Below the pieces are notes generated by a model. It saw only the letters and a list, made by a program, of their open reading frames with translations. It was not told the origin of the DNA and did no database searches. Source: Eudromia elegans (Eukaryota; Chordata; Aves; Tinamiformes; Tinamidae). Taken from it: a DNA stretch of 64,000 nucleotides. Below, piece after piece: positions 1 through 14,923 of this stretch. The stretch spans positions 2,451,849 through 2,515,848 of the forward strand of contig PTEX01000060.1 of NCBI GenBank assembly GCA_003342815.1, in the 5' to 3' direction. Made by a program: the position numbers and the translations under genes. Position 1 is the first letter of the stretch, and each line of letters opens with the position of its first letter.

Positions 1-720
<720 letters not shown>

Positions 721-3700
721 AGTACGAGGAGGGCTTGAAGGGGCAGCGGTGATGCACCTCGGGGCACCCCCAGGTTGTGTCCTGCATGTCTTGTGTATAG
801 CATGCAGACCTTTTAGCTTAGCAGAGCTCAAAGAAAACGGCGGAGGAAATGACCAAGGAGGTGGGAGAAGCTGTCCTAGGAAGAGAAAGTGGACAAGTCG
901 ATTCTGGTTTGGAAAGAAGCTGAGGGGGAATGTGATGGTGGCTTGCAAAATCCTGAAGGCAGTGCTGGATTACACGGTCATAGTTCAGCTGCTCTCAAGG
1001 AGCCAGTTGCAAAACTGGCATTGAGATCCAGCTTGACATATTATTATCAGTCCAAAGGTGCCTGGATCTCCAGTTTTATGTTCTGTTTCTTTTGAGTAAC
1101 AGTTTGCAAATGCTCAGTTCGAAAGGAGTGAGCCTGCTGTATGCAGGAGTCCAGCCAGGAAGGTTAGTTCGAGAACTCCCCTGGAGACAGATTTATCCCC
1201 CAAGGTAAATAGGAAGCAAATGATCAGCAAAATAGCCTGCAAGTAAATATGGGCATGGAATCGCTCCTTTCCTTTACAGCCTGCCTCCAAGTTCTTCTAC
1301 AGATATTAGAGCTGATGTTGTAGCACTGTGTTGGAGAGCACTCTGTGGGTAGCAAAGACAGCCATTGCTAAGGATTCTGGCTCTTGTGTCTGCATGTTTT
1401 GGCTTTGAGACTGCTCTGGGCTTGGAGCTCGCTTGCTGACTTGTGCTTGTGGGCAGGGAGCTATGGCAAGCACCAGGCTAATAGTTGCATGAACTAATAA
1501 TTTTGCTTCTGACACACATTTCTGCACAAAGTCCGAGGAGGATGTGCTTTGCACTGTGTGATGAGTTAAAGAAAATGCCTGGCGATAAAAGAGGACCAAG
1601 CAAAGATTCTGTTCATCACTGCAGCAGCCCTGATTTGACTGAATAGCCTGCTTGGAGCTGGAGACCTTCAGGTCTCTGTTGCTGAATCGGCCAAGTGAGC
1701 CCGATTAAGCACTGTTGAAGGAGACACAGGCCTGACCTTCCTCCAGGCACTGGGCCTGGGGTGTTGCAAGGCCTTATTCTGGGAAGAAACCCTAGGGTAA
1801 AGCAGCATAGGATTGCAGCTGGACGCCCTCTCAGGGTACTGTGCCATGGAAGAAACTTTCCCTTGATTGGAAGTGGGACAAAACAATTTCAGAGTAGGAA
1901 AGAGTCACTTGAACCTAAGAAATGTTGAGCACCTTTGCTTTTACCCCCTTTCTGAGATCTTTCAGGAGCTGACTTGGTCTCATGAATAAGGCGGCACACT
2001 GGGAACAGCAGGCCGAATAGAAGAAGGCCAGGGATCAGTCCCTCGGCATTGGGCCAACGTGATTTACGCTGTTCAGGCCTAGCCAGTTTGCCTTGGAGAG
2101 AGTTAGTCAGACTAGTCCCAAAATCCAGGCCAGAGAGTGAGCTAATGCTGCACAGAGTGTGTGACTGGGCAGCTGTGTGCTCAAGGTTGCTTCCTGCTCC
2201 CCACTTGGACCAACAGATTAGACTCAGATACTCCCTGAAGAACAATTCAGGCTGACAGTTCCAAGATAAACGTGAGCCTCATTAAGCCAAGACAGCCACA
2301 ATATCCCAATTCCTTTAGTTCATGCTGCAGAAAAGAGTGATATGGCTAGCATCTCCTCTGACTGCATTAGGCTTCTCGATCCCGTTGTCTTGCAGCTGGG
2401 ACTTCTGGAATGCAGCTTGCAGCACAAGTCGCTGGTGAACCTCAGATTTGGACCTCTCAGCCTCAAGCAAGAGCCTGTAGCTGTCCCAGGACCGCAGTCC
2501 ACCGACTTAGATTAGAACTGCTGATATTAGGGGTCAGATGCCTTGAGGGCAGGTGCTGAATGGAGAAGTGCCTGTTTCTCCATGTTTCAGTGGATCTGGC
2601 AGTCTCAGAACAGTCTCTGCTAATATCTTCAGCATATGCCAAATCTGATATCTGCAAGTAAAGTTACACATCTCTCAGCCTGTGCTGGTAGCTGGAGGTG
2701 GGAAGAATTCTGTGTTCTCAGGGTGCAGGTGGCAGCGTTACGAAGTCGATTTTGTTCCAAGGTAGAGTATATAGCTAATGGGAACAAAATTAAACAAAAA
2801 AAGTAGAGGCACTGGAAATAGGACGAACAAGGAAACTCACATTTTGCATTCCAACTGCACTGGGATCTGGGAATTCTTCTGTCTAAACATCTTTAAATAT
2901 CCAATCAACCTGGAAACATTTTAACTTGGAAAAAATGCAGTTCTTTGCCTTCTGTGTTTTCTTATATTGCTTTCAAACTTATGTGCTTTTTCTGCCATGT
3001 ATTTGTTTTCTCCTTTGGGATAGGTGATCCGACCTTTCATGGCTACTCATGCTGTCTAATTGCAAGAGCTGCGCTTCTGGAAGTAACCCTTGTCTGTATG
3101 AACTATGTTTTCCAGCAGAATGTTTGTGCAGTCACTTCTTTTCCTTCTTTGCTCATTCTTATTATTTTTCTCCTCCATTCTCTTACCATCTGTGTTTTTT
3201 AGAGCTGTGTGAAATCATGACAGAGTCATTGTGTGACTAAAAAATGTTAGGGATCAAATTAATCTTTGTTTTTATTCTGCACAGGTACCACAGGTTGTGT
3301 GCACAACACCTTATACTTCCTTCAGTAAGCTGCATAGTAACTTAAAGATGTTGCTAAGCTGTATGTTGTCCAAGGAATTGTCAGAATGTAGCCAAGGAAT
3401 CTATTAAAAAATAGCCCATTTCGGCCTTTAATAAGGCCTGGAGTTCTATGCCTTTATGGATGTGTCTAGGGATAGTCAACTTCACCAATCCCCATTTCTT
3501 CTCAAGATCAGGGACTAATAGTAAGTTCAGCATGTGCTTTACAGAAATAAATCACAAGTTTACAGCACAGTTTCCCTTTGTATTTACCCCTGCTGTTTGA
3601 AAGGGCTGTCTAAAATGGCATTGAATGGCCATAAACTGAGCTTTTTGATTCTTTGGTGATTTGTTTTGTCTTGTTGGTTTTATTTTTATCCAAGCAAAGA

Positions 3701-6700
3701 GGGACTCTTTAATAACTACATTATGTGAAGAATGATTATTTTATAGTTTATAATTATGAATGTTACTATTTTTTTTTTAAGCAGAGAATAATCTTAAAAT
3801 ACCCTTATGTTTGCTGATATTTCAAGGTAAGAGAATTAACTGGAAGATTTCCCATTTTCCAGATATAATAATTCCCAAAATAAATAAGAGATGAGATTTG
3901 GGATAATGCCATGTGAACATTTTGATTCACATAGTAATATTCTGCAGTTCATAAAATCTGGATTTTTCCCAGTGATAAATTTTGTCGTCTTTCTTGTCGT
4001 CAGCCTACTCCCATGCCTTTGCCCATGTAATCAAAGCCATTTCTCTTGGCTGAAACCTCCACATCTACCTCTATACCACCACCAGGGAATAAAATCTGTT
4101 ATGGTGGAGAAATTGTGTGCTGCCAAAATGTTTGTGTACCCACCTTCCCTGCAACTGCAATGCTGCCTCTGCAACTTGTGTCCTTCTTCCTCCATTGCCC
4201 CTTCTTGACATTCCCCCAGCTGAGCAGTCAGAAACTACCTGTTGCAGGTAGCTTCAGCACCTCCATCTGCCTGTGCCAGGTGGGGGCAGCAGCCCCTGCC
4301 TGTGCAGACAGGGTTCACCTTTTCTACTGCCCGCCGATGGCCTGGACTTGCTCTCTGCACCAGCCTTGCAGCACAGCCTGCATGGCTCACGGCTGTGCCG
4401 GTGGTTCTCCTGTCTCCACTGCCTGCCTGTTAATTCACCCTCCAGCTACTTCAGGACCTCTGGAATGAGTTCTGAGACAAATACACTGCAGCAGGGGCTG
4501 GCTCTGAGAGCAGTCATTGCTATTTGCCTCCAGGAACAGCAATCTGTTCCTGGGTGTTTTATTATCAGAATAGACACCACTGCTTTTCCAAAGCAGGAGA
4601 GAAAAATGGAGGCAGGATTGCACAGGGAAATCCTCAAATGAAAATCTTTTTTGTCCTTCCTTTTCAACCACTCCCATCTTCAGATTATTACCGCAACATT
4701 ATTTATACTTCAAGTATAGGGATTATTTCAAATAGCTCTGAACTTACAGGAAGGGCTCCAAAGGCACTATCTTTGCTGTGTTTGAAGTGCCCAGTGCATT
4801 AGAAGTTCTCTATCAAAACTGCCAGGCCACAAAGTAGGGCTGCTAAGACTGAGCACTAGAAGCTCCTTTCACAAGTAAAAGCTTCTAGGAACTTAGCACT
4901 TTGGGTAAGCCTTTCACTTTAAGTCTGAGTTTTCCAGGAAAATGAGGAGTACTTTTCAGCAACTGAATTTACAAATGCCTGTGTTGAAATAGCCTGAAGA
5001 CTCTGATTACTCCTGCTGCCAGCTCTCAGATGTCACAACTGTAGAACTTAACAGCCTGCGTACAGCTGCCAAATCGCTGCACTTAACAGGTCCCTGCTTT
5101 CCAGCAAGCTGGCAGGGAGTTTGGATCTTCCCACAATGCTGGGTCCTTCAGCAGCACCCTAGGCCTCCTGAGCCATGATCAGGGCACGGCTGGGAGGGAA
5201 CTCCTGCAGGCAGGCTGCCCTCTTCCCCCTTGCAGCAAAGGCTGAGCAGCCACCCTCTGTAGAGGCTTCCTGAAGGGACTGCACTTTGCACATGAAAAAA
5301 AAAGGAAAAAAAAACCCACAATTGTAATAGTGCTTTTGAAAGCACTGGATTTAGACAGATACATGTGAACTTAGACACTCATGTTTGAAATTCCTGTTAA
5401 AGATGACAGTACCATATTAAAATCAGTCATGGATTTGATAGGACCATACAACTGCTGATCATACCAGCAGCTCTGCTTTTGGTCTTCCTGCTGGACTGTG
5501 TTGTGAGTATCTGTGAAAGAGAAACAAGGAAAGAAGTAGAGCAGGCTAGTTAAAACTCAAAAGAACCATTTTTAAACATAGAAGCATTCAGAGAACAAAA
5601 AGTCCTTTTCAGCACCCCTGGCTCATTCCTAGGGGGCATTTCTTACATTTCTGCTAAATCAGTTGAGAAAGTCACTAAAGCATAGCAACATCGCAGTGTT
5701 CTTATGAAACAAGCACCAAAGATCCTTGAGAAAACTCTGAATAGCACAGAAAGCAAGAACAAGTGTTTTATATATTTGGTATTGTTAAAACTCCCAAGCG
5801 GCATAAATATAATAAACAATAGTGAAGAATGGGATATTTCTGTTGGTTTCCCCACTCCTGAGATGACCTAACCTACCTCAGGCATGGTTCCACTTTGTGA
5901 CTTGTGAGTTATTTGATAGTTCCAAACTTGTGAAAATAAACACTATTATTCTACTGTTCTACTTTGCGCATTCTTTTGTTCTCTGTAAATAGACTGAGAA
6001 CTATCCAATGAAAGTAAATTACAATAAAATACAGATCAAATTAAAAGATGCAGATAAAAACAAAACAGCACATGGAAATATGTAGGAAAGATGAAAATAA
6101 TGAAACGGTATCACTGAACACAGCTTTTTTATGTTCCAAGTGGCTATGTCAGCGTCTTATGGTTGAGTTCTGATCTCATTCACAGAAGCCTCCCGCAGAG
6201 ACTTCCCTCATGCTAACTGTGGCGTAACTAAGAAAAAAAAAAAGCCAGCATTTTACAGTTAGTGTTTTTGAAGAACCCTGCAAGGACAAGGTGATCGGAT
6301 CCCATTGCATTTCAGTGCAGGCTGGGCACCTAACAGTATTACTCTTTTTAAAATGTGTTTATTAAAGCAACAGATCTTTTCTCTGGCCCTCCCAGTATTT
6401 GGGGTGAGTAAAACTCAGTTTCAGCATATCTTAGTGCATGAGTACCCAGCTGACAGAGAGGAATTTGAGAAGTGTTACTCGTTCATTGGCCATAGTCTTA
6501 CTACTTAGGCTTCGCTGAGTCCAAGAACCTGTCTAAGTGCCTGTGCAACAGTAATATCTCAAAAATATGTTTTGAAGATTTTTTAATATTTGTTTGATTT
6601 TGTGCACATCAGATGTTAAGAGTTGCTCTTGTTGATAACTCAAATGAAAGGACTTTCACCACACTCTGGGATAAGTTATTTTACAGCCTGATGTATGTCA

Positions 6701-9700
6701 CTGTCAGCCACCCATGATATTTTTAGTATTTCTTAGGATTGGAAGATTTGAAAGATAGGGAGCAGAAAACTTACTGCTTTGGCCAGAGTTCAGGGTGCGT
6801 TTACCTACGTATAGTGAGGTAAGTGGTCAAGTCTGGTATTATTTTACATTCCCCTCCCATACCAGGAAAGCACCTTCTTTTTATATTTTATAGGGGATTT
6901 CACTTGATTTTATTGCAAAAGAGGAGCAATGCTTATATTTTGTACAGATCTCTCCTGCCAAAAACCTAGGTGGGCTATTTGGAAGCAGCCCTGGTTGGGA
7001 AAGCCTACTGCCAGTAATCAAAAGACACCAGGGATGGCAAATGACAGCAAATGCCATGATATCCCTGAATATGCAATCTGTGTTTCAGCACCAAGAAGCA
7101 GTACTAACCCAAATTATATATTTCAAAGAAGTTCCTTGATACCAGAGTACACTAAGCTTTCCATAGACCATGATATACCCCCCAAATTATAACTCCTCTT
7201 GCCACTCCCATCCCCACAGAACTGCATTCAACCTCTCTTGTGAGGCAGATTTTACACAGCAACATACAATGAGGAAGAACGTATTTTCAGGTGATGAAGG
7301 CAAATTTTAGGTAAACTGAATAGCTCAAGAGCATATAGTTTTTATGAATATATAGAGGAGACATAAATTAGTATCATTATTGGCTGGCCAAGAAAGATGA
7401 GAGATTGGGGCTTATGGTACATCTCACCAGACACTCCCTGCCTCAAAGCAAATGTCCTTTAATCTCAGTTTGTTCTGGATGAAGAAAAATGAGTTCTGTC
7501 CAAAGACCGTCTCTTCCCAGAAGCACTTTCCAGGAGGAAAATCTACAAAATCTTTTTGTCCGTGTGTCTCACTAACAAATGATTTCTAGCCTCACACTCA
7601 TTGAAATCATGGGCCTGGCACCAAATTAATCCCGTCATCTAAGGCTGAATCACATTGTGTTACACCAGGTGTGTGAGCTTTAGATTAAAGGCATTAAAAT
7701 GATCATCTAGTCAGGCTGACATCAAGAAATCATCACCATGAAGTGCTGCCTTGTTGCCCAAAGACTCCAGGATAAACTCTGTCTCAACTCCCACTTTTTC
7801 ATTACTCTTGGGCCTATGTCCTTGCCTCTTAGCTTCATCCAGCCATCTGGAACAACTGTGGAATGAGAGACACCTCAAAGCTCCTCCGTTAGTCGATGCA
7901 ACCAGCATTGAAGCTGAACTTGATTCTGGAGCTGTTTCTGTTTCTCTCTGAACTGCCCAGATTTCAGTGGCAACCAAAAACTACTAACAAAGCTACTGAC
8001 CCTGTGGCTGTAACCAGATGTGTTGGAAGGAGACGGATGGTATGGGGCAGCGTGGAGAGGCTGACTGGCCTCTTGAGTGACTGTTCTCTACCATGGTGGC
8101 CTTAGCGTGGTGGCAAAGTGACCCTCCAAGGCCTTTCCTGGAAGAGGAAAGTAAGGAAGAATCTATCTAGGCCTATCAGCAGCCCGTGTGCACCTTGACA
8201 GCCTGACTTTACTGCCTTGTACCTTGCACTTCAGAGCAAAGCCGCTTGCACTCTGGCCTTCTTTCCGTCCAAATTCCATTCCCGGAGTGATTTTACATCC
8301 AGCGGTCACAAATTTGAGTGACTTACTTCACTTCACCTTTCAGGACACCTCTATGCCCGGTAATGGCCTCAAGCTTTCGCGTCTGAAAAACAATTGCCTT
8401 CAGTTTTGCTCATGGGACATTAGGGTTAGTAGACAGCGCTTTTTTTCCACATTTTTGGGAGTTTTCTTTTTATATTTTTCATGATTCCCAAAGGACGTGT
8501 TTATAGTGTCAACAGTAATGAATGACATGAACTTCTACCGTAAGGAACTAGAATATCATGGTAATCTAGTTTTCATGCTAATTTTGCCCCATGGAAGTCT
8601 CTCTGAGGAATTAAAAATGCCTGAGAAAAACAGAATTCACATAAACTCTCCTTCTTTTCTAACTTCATCTATATGCCTTTAGGGAACTAGACAAATTGTC
8701 AGCCTCCAAATACAAATTACACTGCTCAAGAATGATAGATCACTTCATACTCAAATATCCCATCCAACAATAACACGAATAAAATCCTGCATTTGTTCCA
8801 TTGATAACAAACCCCCTTTGCAGTGCCAACACACCACCCTGATCAGCTCTGCAGCGAAGAATAAGGGTGCGGTCCCAGGACAGCTGAAGCCAGTCTAAGC
8901 TCCACTGTTTTCTTCCACGCTCACATGGCTGCTTCTGCTCAGAACAGGACTGTTTGTTTGGTTTTGCTTTGTTAGCTACTTGCCAGCTTAGCACCTGAAC
9001 CAGCCCTGCAAAGGAGTCAGAGGAACAGCAATACCTGCTCAGAGGACTGCATGGGAGAGCAGCAACAACATTTGAGATCCACTTAATAGTCATGAACTAT
9101 CTGCCCTGGACATATAAAGAACTCTATGGAGAGAGTGATATGATTTGCTGGTCTATTTCTTAATTGTTTTGTACACCTTATAATCACCTGTACGTATGCA
9201 AAGAGTACAAGGCAATTATAAAGTGACAGCAAAACCTTCTGGACCTGCGTGAACAATATTATTTGTGCTCAGACTAATTTTAATGTGTGTAACAGTAATC
9301 CCTATGATTAATTTGCCAGCTTGGATGGAAATTAAGAAACCTGTTTGCCCAAGACTTGCCAAACCAGTCCTTCTCACTGTCGGGAATGAAGTTTATGTGT
9401 CTGTCTTCATATAAAAGAGGCACTGCTTTACCTGTGCTGGAATAAATTAAAAAAGGAAACTCATAAATGTCATATAAAAATGTTCTACAACAAACAGTTC
9501 AGTCTGTGTAAGAAAGGGCGAAAAACTATAATGGAAGAAGATGTAGAATAAAGCAGGTATCTTTTGGTAAAGTCCATGCTGAGCACCATGGTGCTATCAG
9601 CCAAAAAATCACATCCTTAGCAGGAATAATTATTGCATTTCCCAGAGCAAGTGTTTGCTATGACCATGTAAAGAGAGAACAACTGTGAATAAATCCAAAA

Positions 9701-10099
9701 ATTAGCATCTCAGGGATAAATGGAATTAGGAAATAGCATTGAAAGCCTAAGTGCCGCACAGGGTAAAGAGTAGTGCTGCTGTAACCTGGGCAGTCTCGCT
9801 AGAACTGGAGAATTTGGGTATTACAGAGCATTTACCCCGCTCTGGCACTGCAGGCAGGGGTGAGTATAACTGAGCACTGCTGTGTTGTACCCATGGCGGG
9901 CAAGTGAAGGAGCTCCTGATGTGCCACTAGTCCCTGCCAGAGAGGTGCTGATTTGGATGCTGGGTCCTGTCACCCTGCGGGTATTCACAGCCCTCACGAA
10001 ACCACTGTGGATAAAACTAACTTCAGCTCATCACAGACCTAGAAATTCTTTCCCGAGAGAATGACCCACTGCCTGCCTAACATAATACAAAGAAGTTGT
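721..10099. other. Intergenic DNA between TMEM135 and FZD4, no gene seen
   Basis: The stretch is mostly AT-rich, with scattered short ORFs of the length expected by chance and no frame that resembles a known protein. I saw no RNA gene, and no transposable element that I can name. Short poly-A/T runs occur (for example near 3770, 5285-5320 and 6230). Because it separates two head-to-head genes it may contain distal enhancers of FZD4, but none can be picked out from sequence alone. Confidence 0.5.
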
Positions 10100-11060
10100 T
10101 TTTTTCAGCCGTGCCCTGCAAGTCAATACTTGCTGTTATGTAATTAAACACAGCGTATCAGCTCGCATGGGCTTTTTAATGGAAAAAGAGTGCATTTTAA
10201 GATTTGTGGCCAGATTCATCAACCTGCTTTGACAGCTCTGTGCTGCTCCAGTGACACAGAACAACCTTAAGCCTGCAATAACTGCTTGATTAAACCAGCT
10301 TGTGGCTGAATCACTGGAGCCATGCAAAAGAGCCCGAGCACACAGGCAAACCTGGCTTCTAAACTACTATTTTGTGGGATTTATCTTTCAGCCTAACTTA
10401 ATTTCCAGGGTCTAATTACATTTAAAAGGTTGGTCATGACTTCTCGGGTAATATATCTGAGGGGAAAGCTCTATATGATGCTTTCAAGGAATCTTGACAC
10501 CTATACCCATACGCGGCCATGTACCATGTGATTAGCAGCTGGGCTTCTGCACCAGGGTGCAAATAAAACCCAGGGCATAGGGAGAGGCAGGAGGAAAGCC
10601 AAGTACAATGCAGCTTGGGGAGGGCAAATATTCCGGAAATAACCTCTGATGCCGCTACAGAATTAAACCAAAACAGGATGCAGAAAGATCCAGTGGGAAA
10701 GATGACTTTGCAAAAAGGAAACTAAGCCATATTTATAAAGCGAGACTCGTGACCTTGCCGAGAAGTAAATCTCCATCCGTCATTTTCCACCATGGTTAAA
10801 TAACGTCTTGTGAAGGATCAGGCTATTATTTCCAAGCTTCCAGACTAATTTGTTGTTGCGAAACCATTGAAATTTCTTCAAACAAGACAAAAAGTGCATT
10901 CCTCCTTCAGGACTGCGCTCTGCACATGCCAAATCTCAAGTTATAAAACCAAGCTGTTTTGGAGTTATCCGAGCATAAAAAATGGCTTCTGAACAATTTT
11001 CTAAGAAGAAAACTGTTTATCATTTTTCCAGAAAAAGGAAAAAAAAAGAATCCCTTGGGC
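10100..11060. other. Possible conserved noncoding region upstream of FZD4
   Basis: This segment has complex, non-repetitive sequence with several homeodomain-like TAAT cores (for example the taattaaac near 10141) and no ORF of interest. Its texture is like that of deeply conserved vertebrate regulatory DNA. That is an impression from composition only; no alignment was possible. Confidence 0.25.
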
Positions 11061-13950
11061 AGACAGCAAGCGTGGAAAATTTTAAGCTAAATGTGGCTCT
11101 CTGAGCATTATAGAAGCAAGTAAGAGAAGCAGTTTAAAGTGAAGGTCATCCTGCAAGGGAACAGCAGCGGTTCCGATGCTCAGGCTGGATGTTGCTCCCA
11201 CTGTGAGGCTGTTTTCAAACCACAGTCTACTAATTTTCCCCGAAAAGAAGAGATTTTCTTGACATTTGGCAGACTGTATTTCTGCCGCCGAGCTTTCCCG
11301 GGAAGTTGGCAAAACCAGGTGAGGGAGGGGACTGGTTGTATGAATGTAGCTACACTAAAATATATATATATATATAAAAATGTACAAATGTGCAAATGTT
11401 TTTTGTCTCACCAGATACTGCAAGTGACTATTCTAGTCATTTCTTACCTGCTCTGCTAATCTGGCTGAGGGTATTAGCCGCTTGTTATTAGAGAAAAGGA
11501 GTTTGGGATATTGTATACATGTATATTTATTTATATATATATGCATAAATACAAATGCAACTCACTAAATATATCATGATATTTGTCCTGTGGTTGATTA
11601 TAGCCATGCTCTTTGGAAGCGTTGTAATGAGCCAAAACGTATTCCCGTGGATCTTCTGGACTATTCGAATGTGGATCGTCCTTGTGAATACAACAGCACA
11701 ACTGCAAATCAGGGAAGAAATGCACTTCCTACGTTATGAAGGCCTCACAAAGTACGTATGGGAGAGGATTTATGTTAAACATGTGACCAGCAATTAGGAA
11801 GCAATTTGAAATGTTTTAGTAGATGCTTAAAAAGCCATCGCTTTACAAAGGAAGTGATCCACCTTGATTGGAAAAATCATCTGACTTTATCGATGAAAAA
11901 GAAGAAAGAAAAAGGTTTAATACAGTTTTCTTTTTTAAGGAAGTAATGAAATTGAGAAAAGCATAATTGATAAAGTGGGAAATAAATCAAAAATGCATTA
12001 CAAAAATGTGGCAAAAAAAAAGAGAAAAAGATCTATGGACAGAAGTTCAAGGGCAATGGAGTTTTATGCATGCTGGGATAAGGAGACACTCTCTGATTAT
12101 GTTGCTATATAGAACGTGGGAATTTGTCAACAAAAAATGTCCCAAAAGAGCTATAAAAGTCACACACTGAGAAAACCTCAGCTTGCTTAGGTAATTTGTA
12201 ACCAAGAACTGCAGGAGAAGTCCCTGGGCTGGCCCAGTCCACGTCCTCCTCAGCGACAGAGGTGCAGGAGGCAGGGGCTGCTCCTGTCCAGCCTCGGACA
12301 CCTCCTTGGGGAACCTTCACTTGAGGGCTGCTCAACCTCCCTTCTCCTCTGGGCTTACTGAGAGAAAGAGGCGCTTTTAGGATGAAATCCCTCTGGCCAA
12401 AAGTAACTGGTGTATCTGGTTTGAAGGATCTCATTCTAATGCGGTATCCACGGGGTCATCCGAGTGCCTTGTGTTTCTCAGGATAGCCCGTGAGGCATCA
12501 ATCCTGGCTCCCAATAGGATCCTGTGACCCAAAGGGTGGGTGATATCTTTGGACGTGTAAATAAGGTGATCTAGAGCAGGAAATAAGAAGTTACTTGATC
12601 TCCGCATTTGACACTCGTGTCGCTCCTACTGGGAAGTTGAGTCATGTTCCGACGCCTACGAGAGAGGAAAGCGACGCTGCTCTGAAAACACTCGGAGAAG
12701 GGCTGGGAAACGCCTCAGGTTTCCTGCAGGACGATGCAGGAGCTGGAGAGACACGGGCGAAGATAATTTGGTTTTGTAATGTCAAACACATTCACAACCT
12801 CAATAAATATGCAAACAAATATATACACCCTTGAAAGGGGAATAGGAGAAAACAGCGAGGTAAGAATAAATTAGGGTTATAAATTCATGTAATTTCTGCT
12901 ATCTGAATTGCCCTCTGGAAGTGTCTGGAAGCCCTGGTTGGCTGTGCAGAGACTGAAGGTGATTAGGCTGCTTATTCAGACATTTCTGATAAGACTCGGC
13001 AGGGCGGGTTTGGGGGAAGGCGCTTCGCAGATGGCAGAGCCAAATCTCGCTCCCTTCAAACCAAAAGAACCGCTAAAGCGCTGGAAAAGACGCCTTGCAG
13101 TAAGGAGCTCAGGAGGTCCAACCCATCGTGCTCGCTATGGGAGGGCCAAGGGGTGCCTTAATCACAGCCCCACGCCACCTGCGGGGGGAATCGCGGCAGT
13201 GACTCCTCGGCCTGCCCGGGGAGGTGCAATAAGAGGCAGCGGCTGGAAGCTGAAGGTAACGCGGACTGGAAACCGCGGGTCCTTGTTGGCAGCCACAATA
13301 AATAACAATGAGGGCTTTTGCATGGGCTGGCTGCTGCTCCTTTAGCACCGGCAGCTGTTAAATCCAAACAAGATTTAAATATATATATGTATATGTGCCT
13401 CTGTGTGTGTTTGTATGTGTATACACATATACATATATAGGTTGTCACTCAAATGATACCCAAAGAAGTAATATGGGTTGTGCGGTGCCAGGTTCGGGCA
13501 GAATCTCACGAGGGTCTGGTAATCTAAGAATCTGCCAACCCACCATCCCGGAGGTGTCTTGCTTTGATCTCCTTAAAGGAACTGTTATGCACATGCTTAT
13601 CGTGTTGACATTTAATCACTCGTAATATATGCACATGGTTCAAAGCAGGGTAATTACCATTTTTTCCAGCTCAGCCCTCTGGTATGATCTGCCACCGCCT
13701 CTCCCAGCGCTCTTGTTTTGAAAACCAATTCCCATTATCTGAAAGACCTTCCAAAGCAAACAGAGCAGTGCAGCACTTTCTAATATTTATTTTGCGTTCT
13801 CAAAGCAAAAACAACAGTGGTAGTTCAGGGGGAGGGGGGTTATTTTTTCTGAAAAGATCCTTGGATCTACCATGGTCTCAGATGGTCCCTGTGCCCCTTT
13901 TCTCAGGCAAAGGAGCAGCTCCAGGGCTATTCTGTGGGGCAAGCTGGGAT
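11061..13950. other. Intergenic DNA upstream of FZD4, simple repeats only
   Basis: No gene is recognised. The stretch holds TA-rich simple repeats (about 11358-11377 and 11531-11540), a mixed TA/TG tract at 13379-13440, and moderately GC-rich patches near 12595-12720 and 12960-13320 whose ORFs resemble no protein I know. Confidence 0.5.
13375..13440. repeat. Alternating TA/TG simple sequence
   Basis: A low-complexity run of atatatatgtatatgtg and related purine-pyrimidine alternation. It gives rise to low-complexity ORFs on both strands that are not genes. Confidence 0.7.
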
Positions 13951-13999
13951 GTTCCATGGGAATGAGCACCCAGCCGGGGCAGGAGCCTGCGAATGGAAA

Positions 14000-14923
14000 G
14001 GGCTTCAGGTCACCGTGATCCTCCCCTCTGCTCTTCCTTGCTCCAAGACCTGGACACGGGCGCTCGTCCCGCAAGAGCCTCCTGCGCTTAGGGAGCAAAG
14101 GCCACGTTCCCTGTCTGCCCCAGGGACAGGCCACGTTCCCTGTCTGGCCTGGGGACACGGTGAGGCTGCGGCCGCTGCCTGTGGGGCTCGTTATAGGGGT
14201 GATGGGGACCCGCCGAGCTCGCCAACCCGCTGTCCTCGTGCTGCCAGGGCGGGCACGTGCTGCCATCCCAGGCCCTTCCCAGCCCCACTGCGACATCCAT
14301 GCTCGTGGGGTGCCTGAGCGTCCCCAGAGCTTGCCCAACGCTCCCTTAACAGGTGACGTGTTCTCGCCAGAGGCACAACCCGCCCGACCAGATTTTGTTG
14401 CAGGTGTCACTAATCCCAGGGGGACCCAGCGCGAGCGCCGGCGCTTCGCCCATCACCCCTGCTCCGGCCGGCGCTGTGGGGATCTCCCTGCTCCCCCGGC
14501 CCGCTTCCACAGTGCAACTTAAGGAGTAAAACGGGGCAGCCGCCCCCCCCCACCAGCTGCTGCAGGGCTTTGGGGAGGAAGAGGAGGCGCCTGCCTCCCC
14601 TCGGCCAACACAGCGCAGCCCGGGCGAGCGCAGGGGCAATCCCCGCGTAACGGGACATCCTCGAGCGGCGCCGGGCGGTAGTTTGGCACCGGCAATCGCA
14701 GTGTCCCCCCGCAAAAAAAAACCTGCTTCACGTTTTCTTAATTACCAGAAATGCAGAAAATCGACCTTGGCGCCAGCTCGACGCCTCCGCCGGCATGGGC
14801 CGTCGTTAGCAGCGTGCGGAGGGAGAAGCGGGAGGCGGGAAGGGCTGGGGGGCAGCAGGGATGCCCCAGGCGGGGGGACGGGGGCGGTGCGGGTCGGGGA
14901 CACCGCGCTGGGGGGCAGGAGAA
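14000..14923 (+). promoter_or_regulatory. GC-rich 5' flank and probable promoter of FZD4
   Basis: GC and CpG content rise steadily from about 14000 to the assembly gap and stay high through exon 1, as expected of a CpG-island promoter. The FZD4 start codon lies in the gap, so the 5' UTR and transcription start should lie here or in the gap. There is no clear TATA box. Several long overlapping ORFs on both strands reflect composition only. Confidence 0.55.
14099..14156. repeat. 29-bp tandem duplication upstream of FZD4
   Basis: Two adjacent copies, 14099-14127 and 14128-14156, share the core aggccacgttccctgtctg and differ at a few bases in the second half. It lies in the GC-rich approach to the FZD4 promoter. 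Confidence 0.8.

Noticed and set aside
13787-14410. 207-codon minus-strand ORF upstream of FZD4
   Set aside because: GC-rich composition, includes a tandem duplication, no familiar motif.
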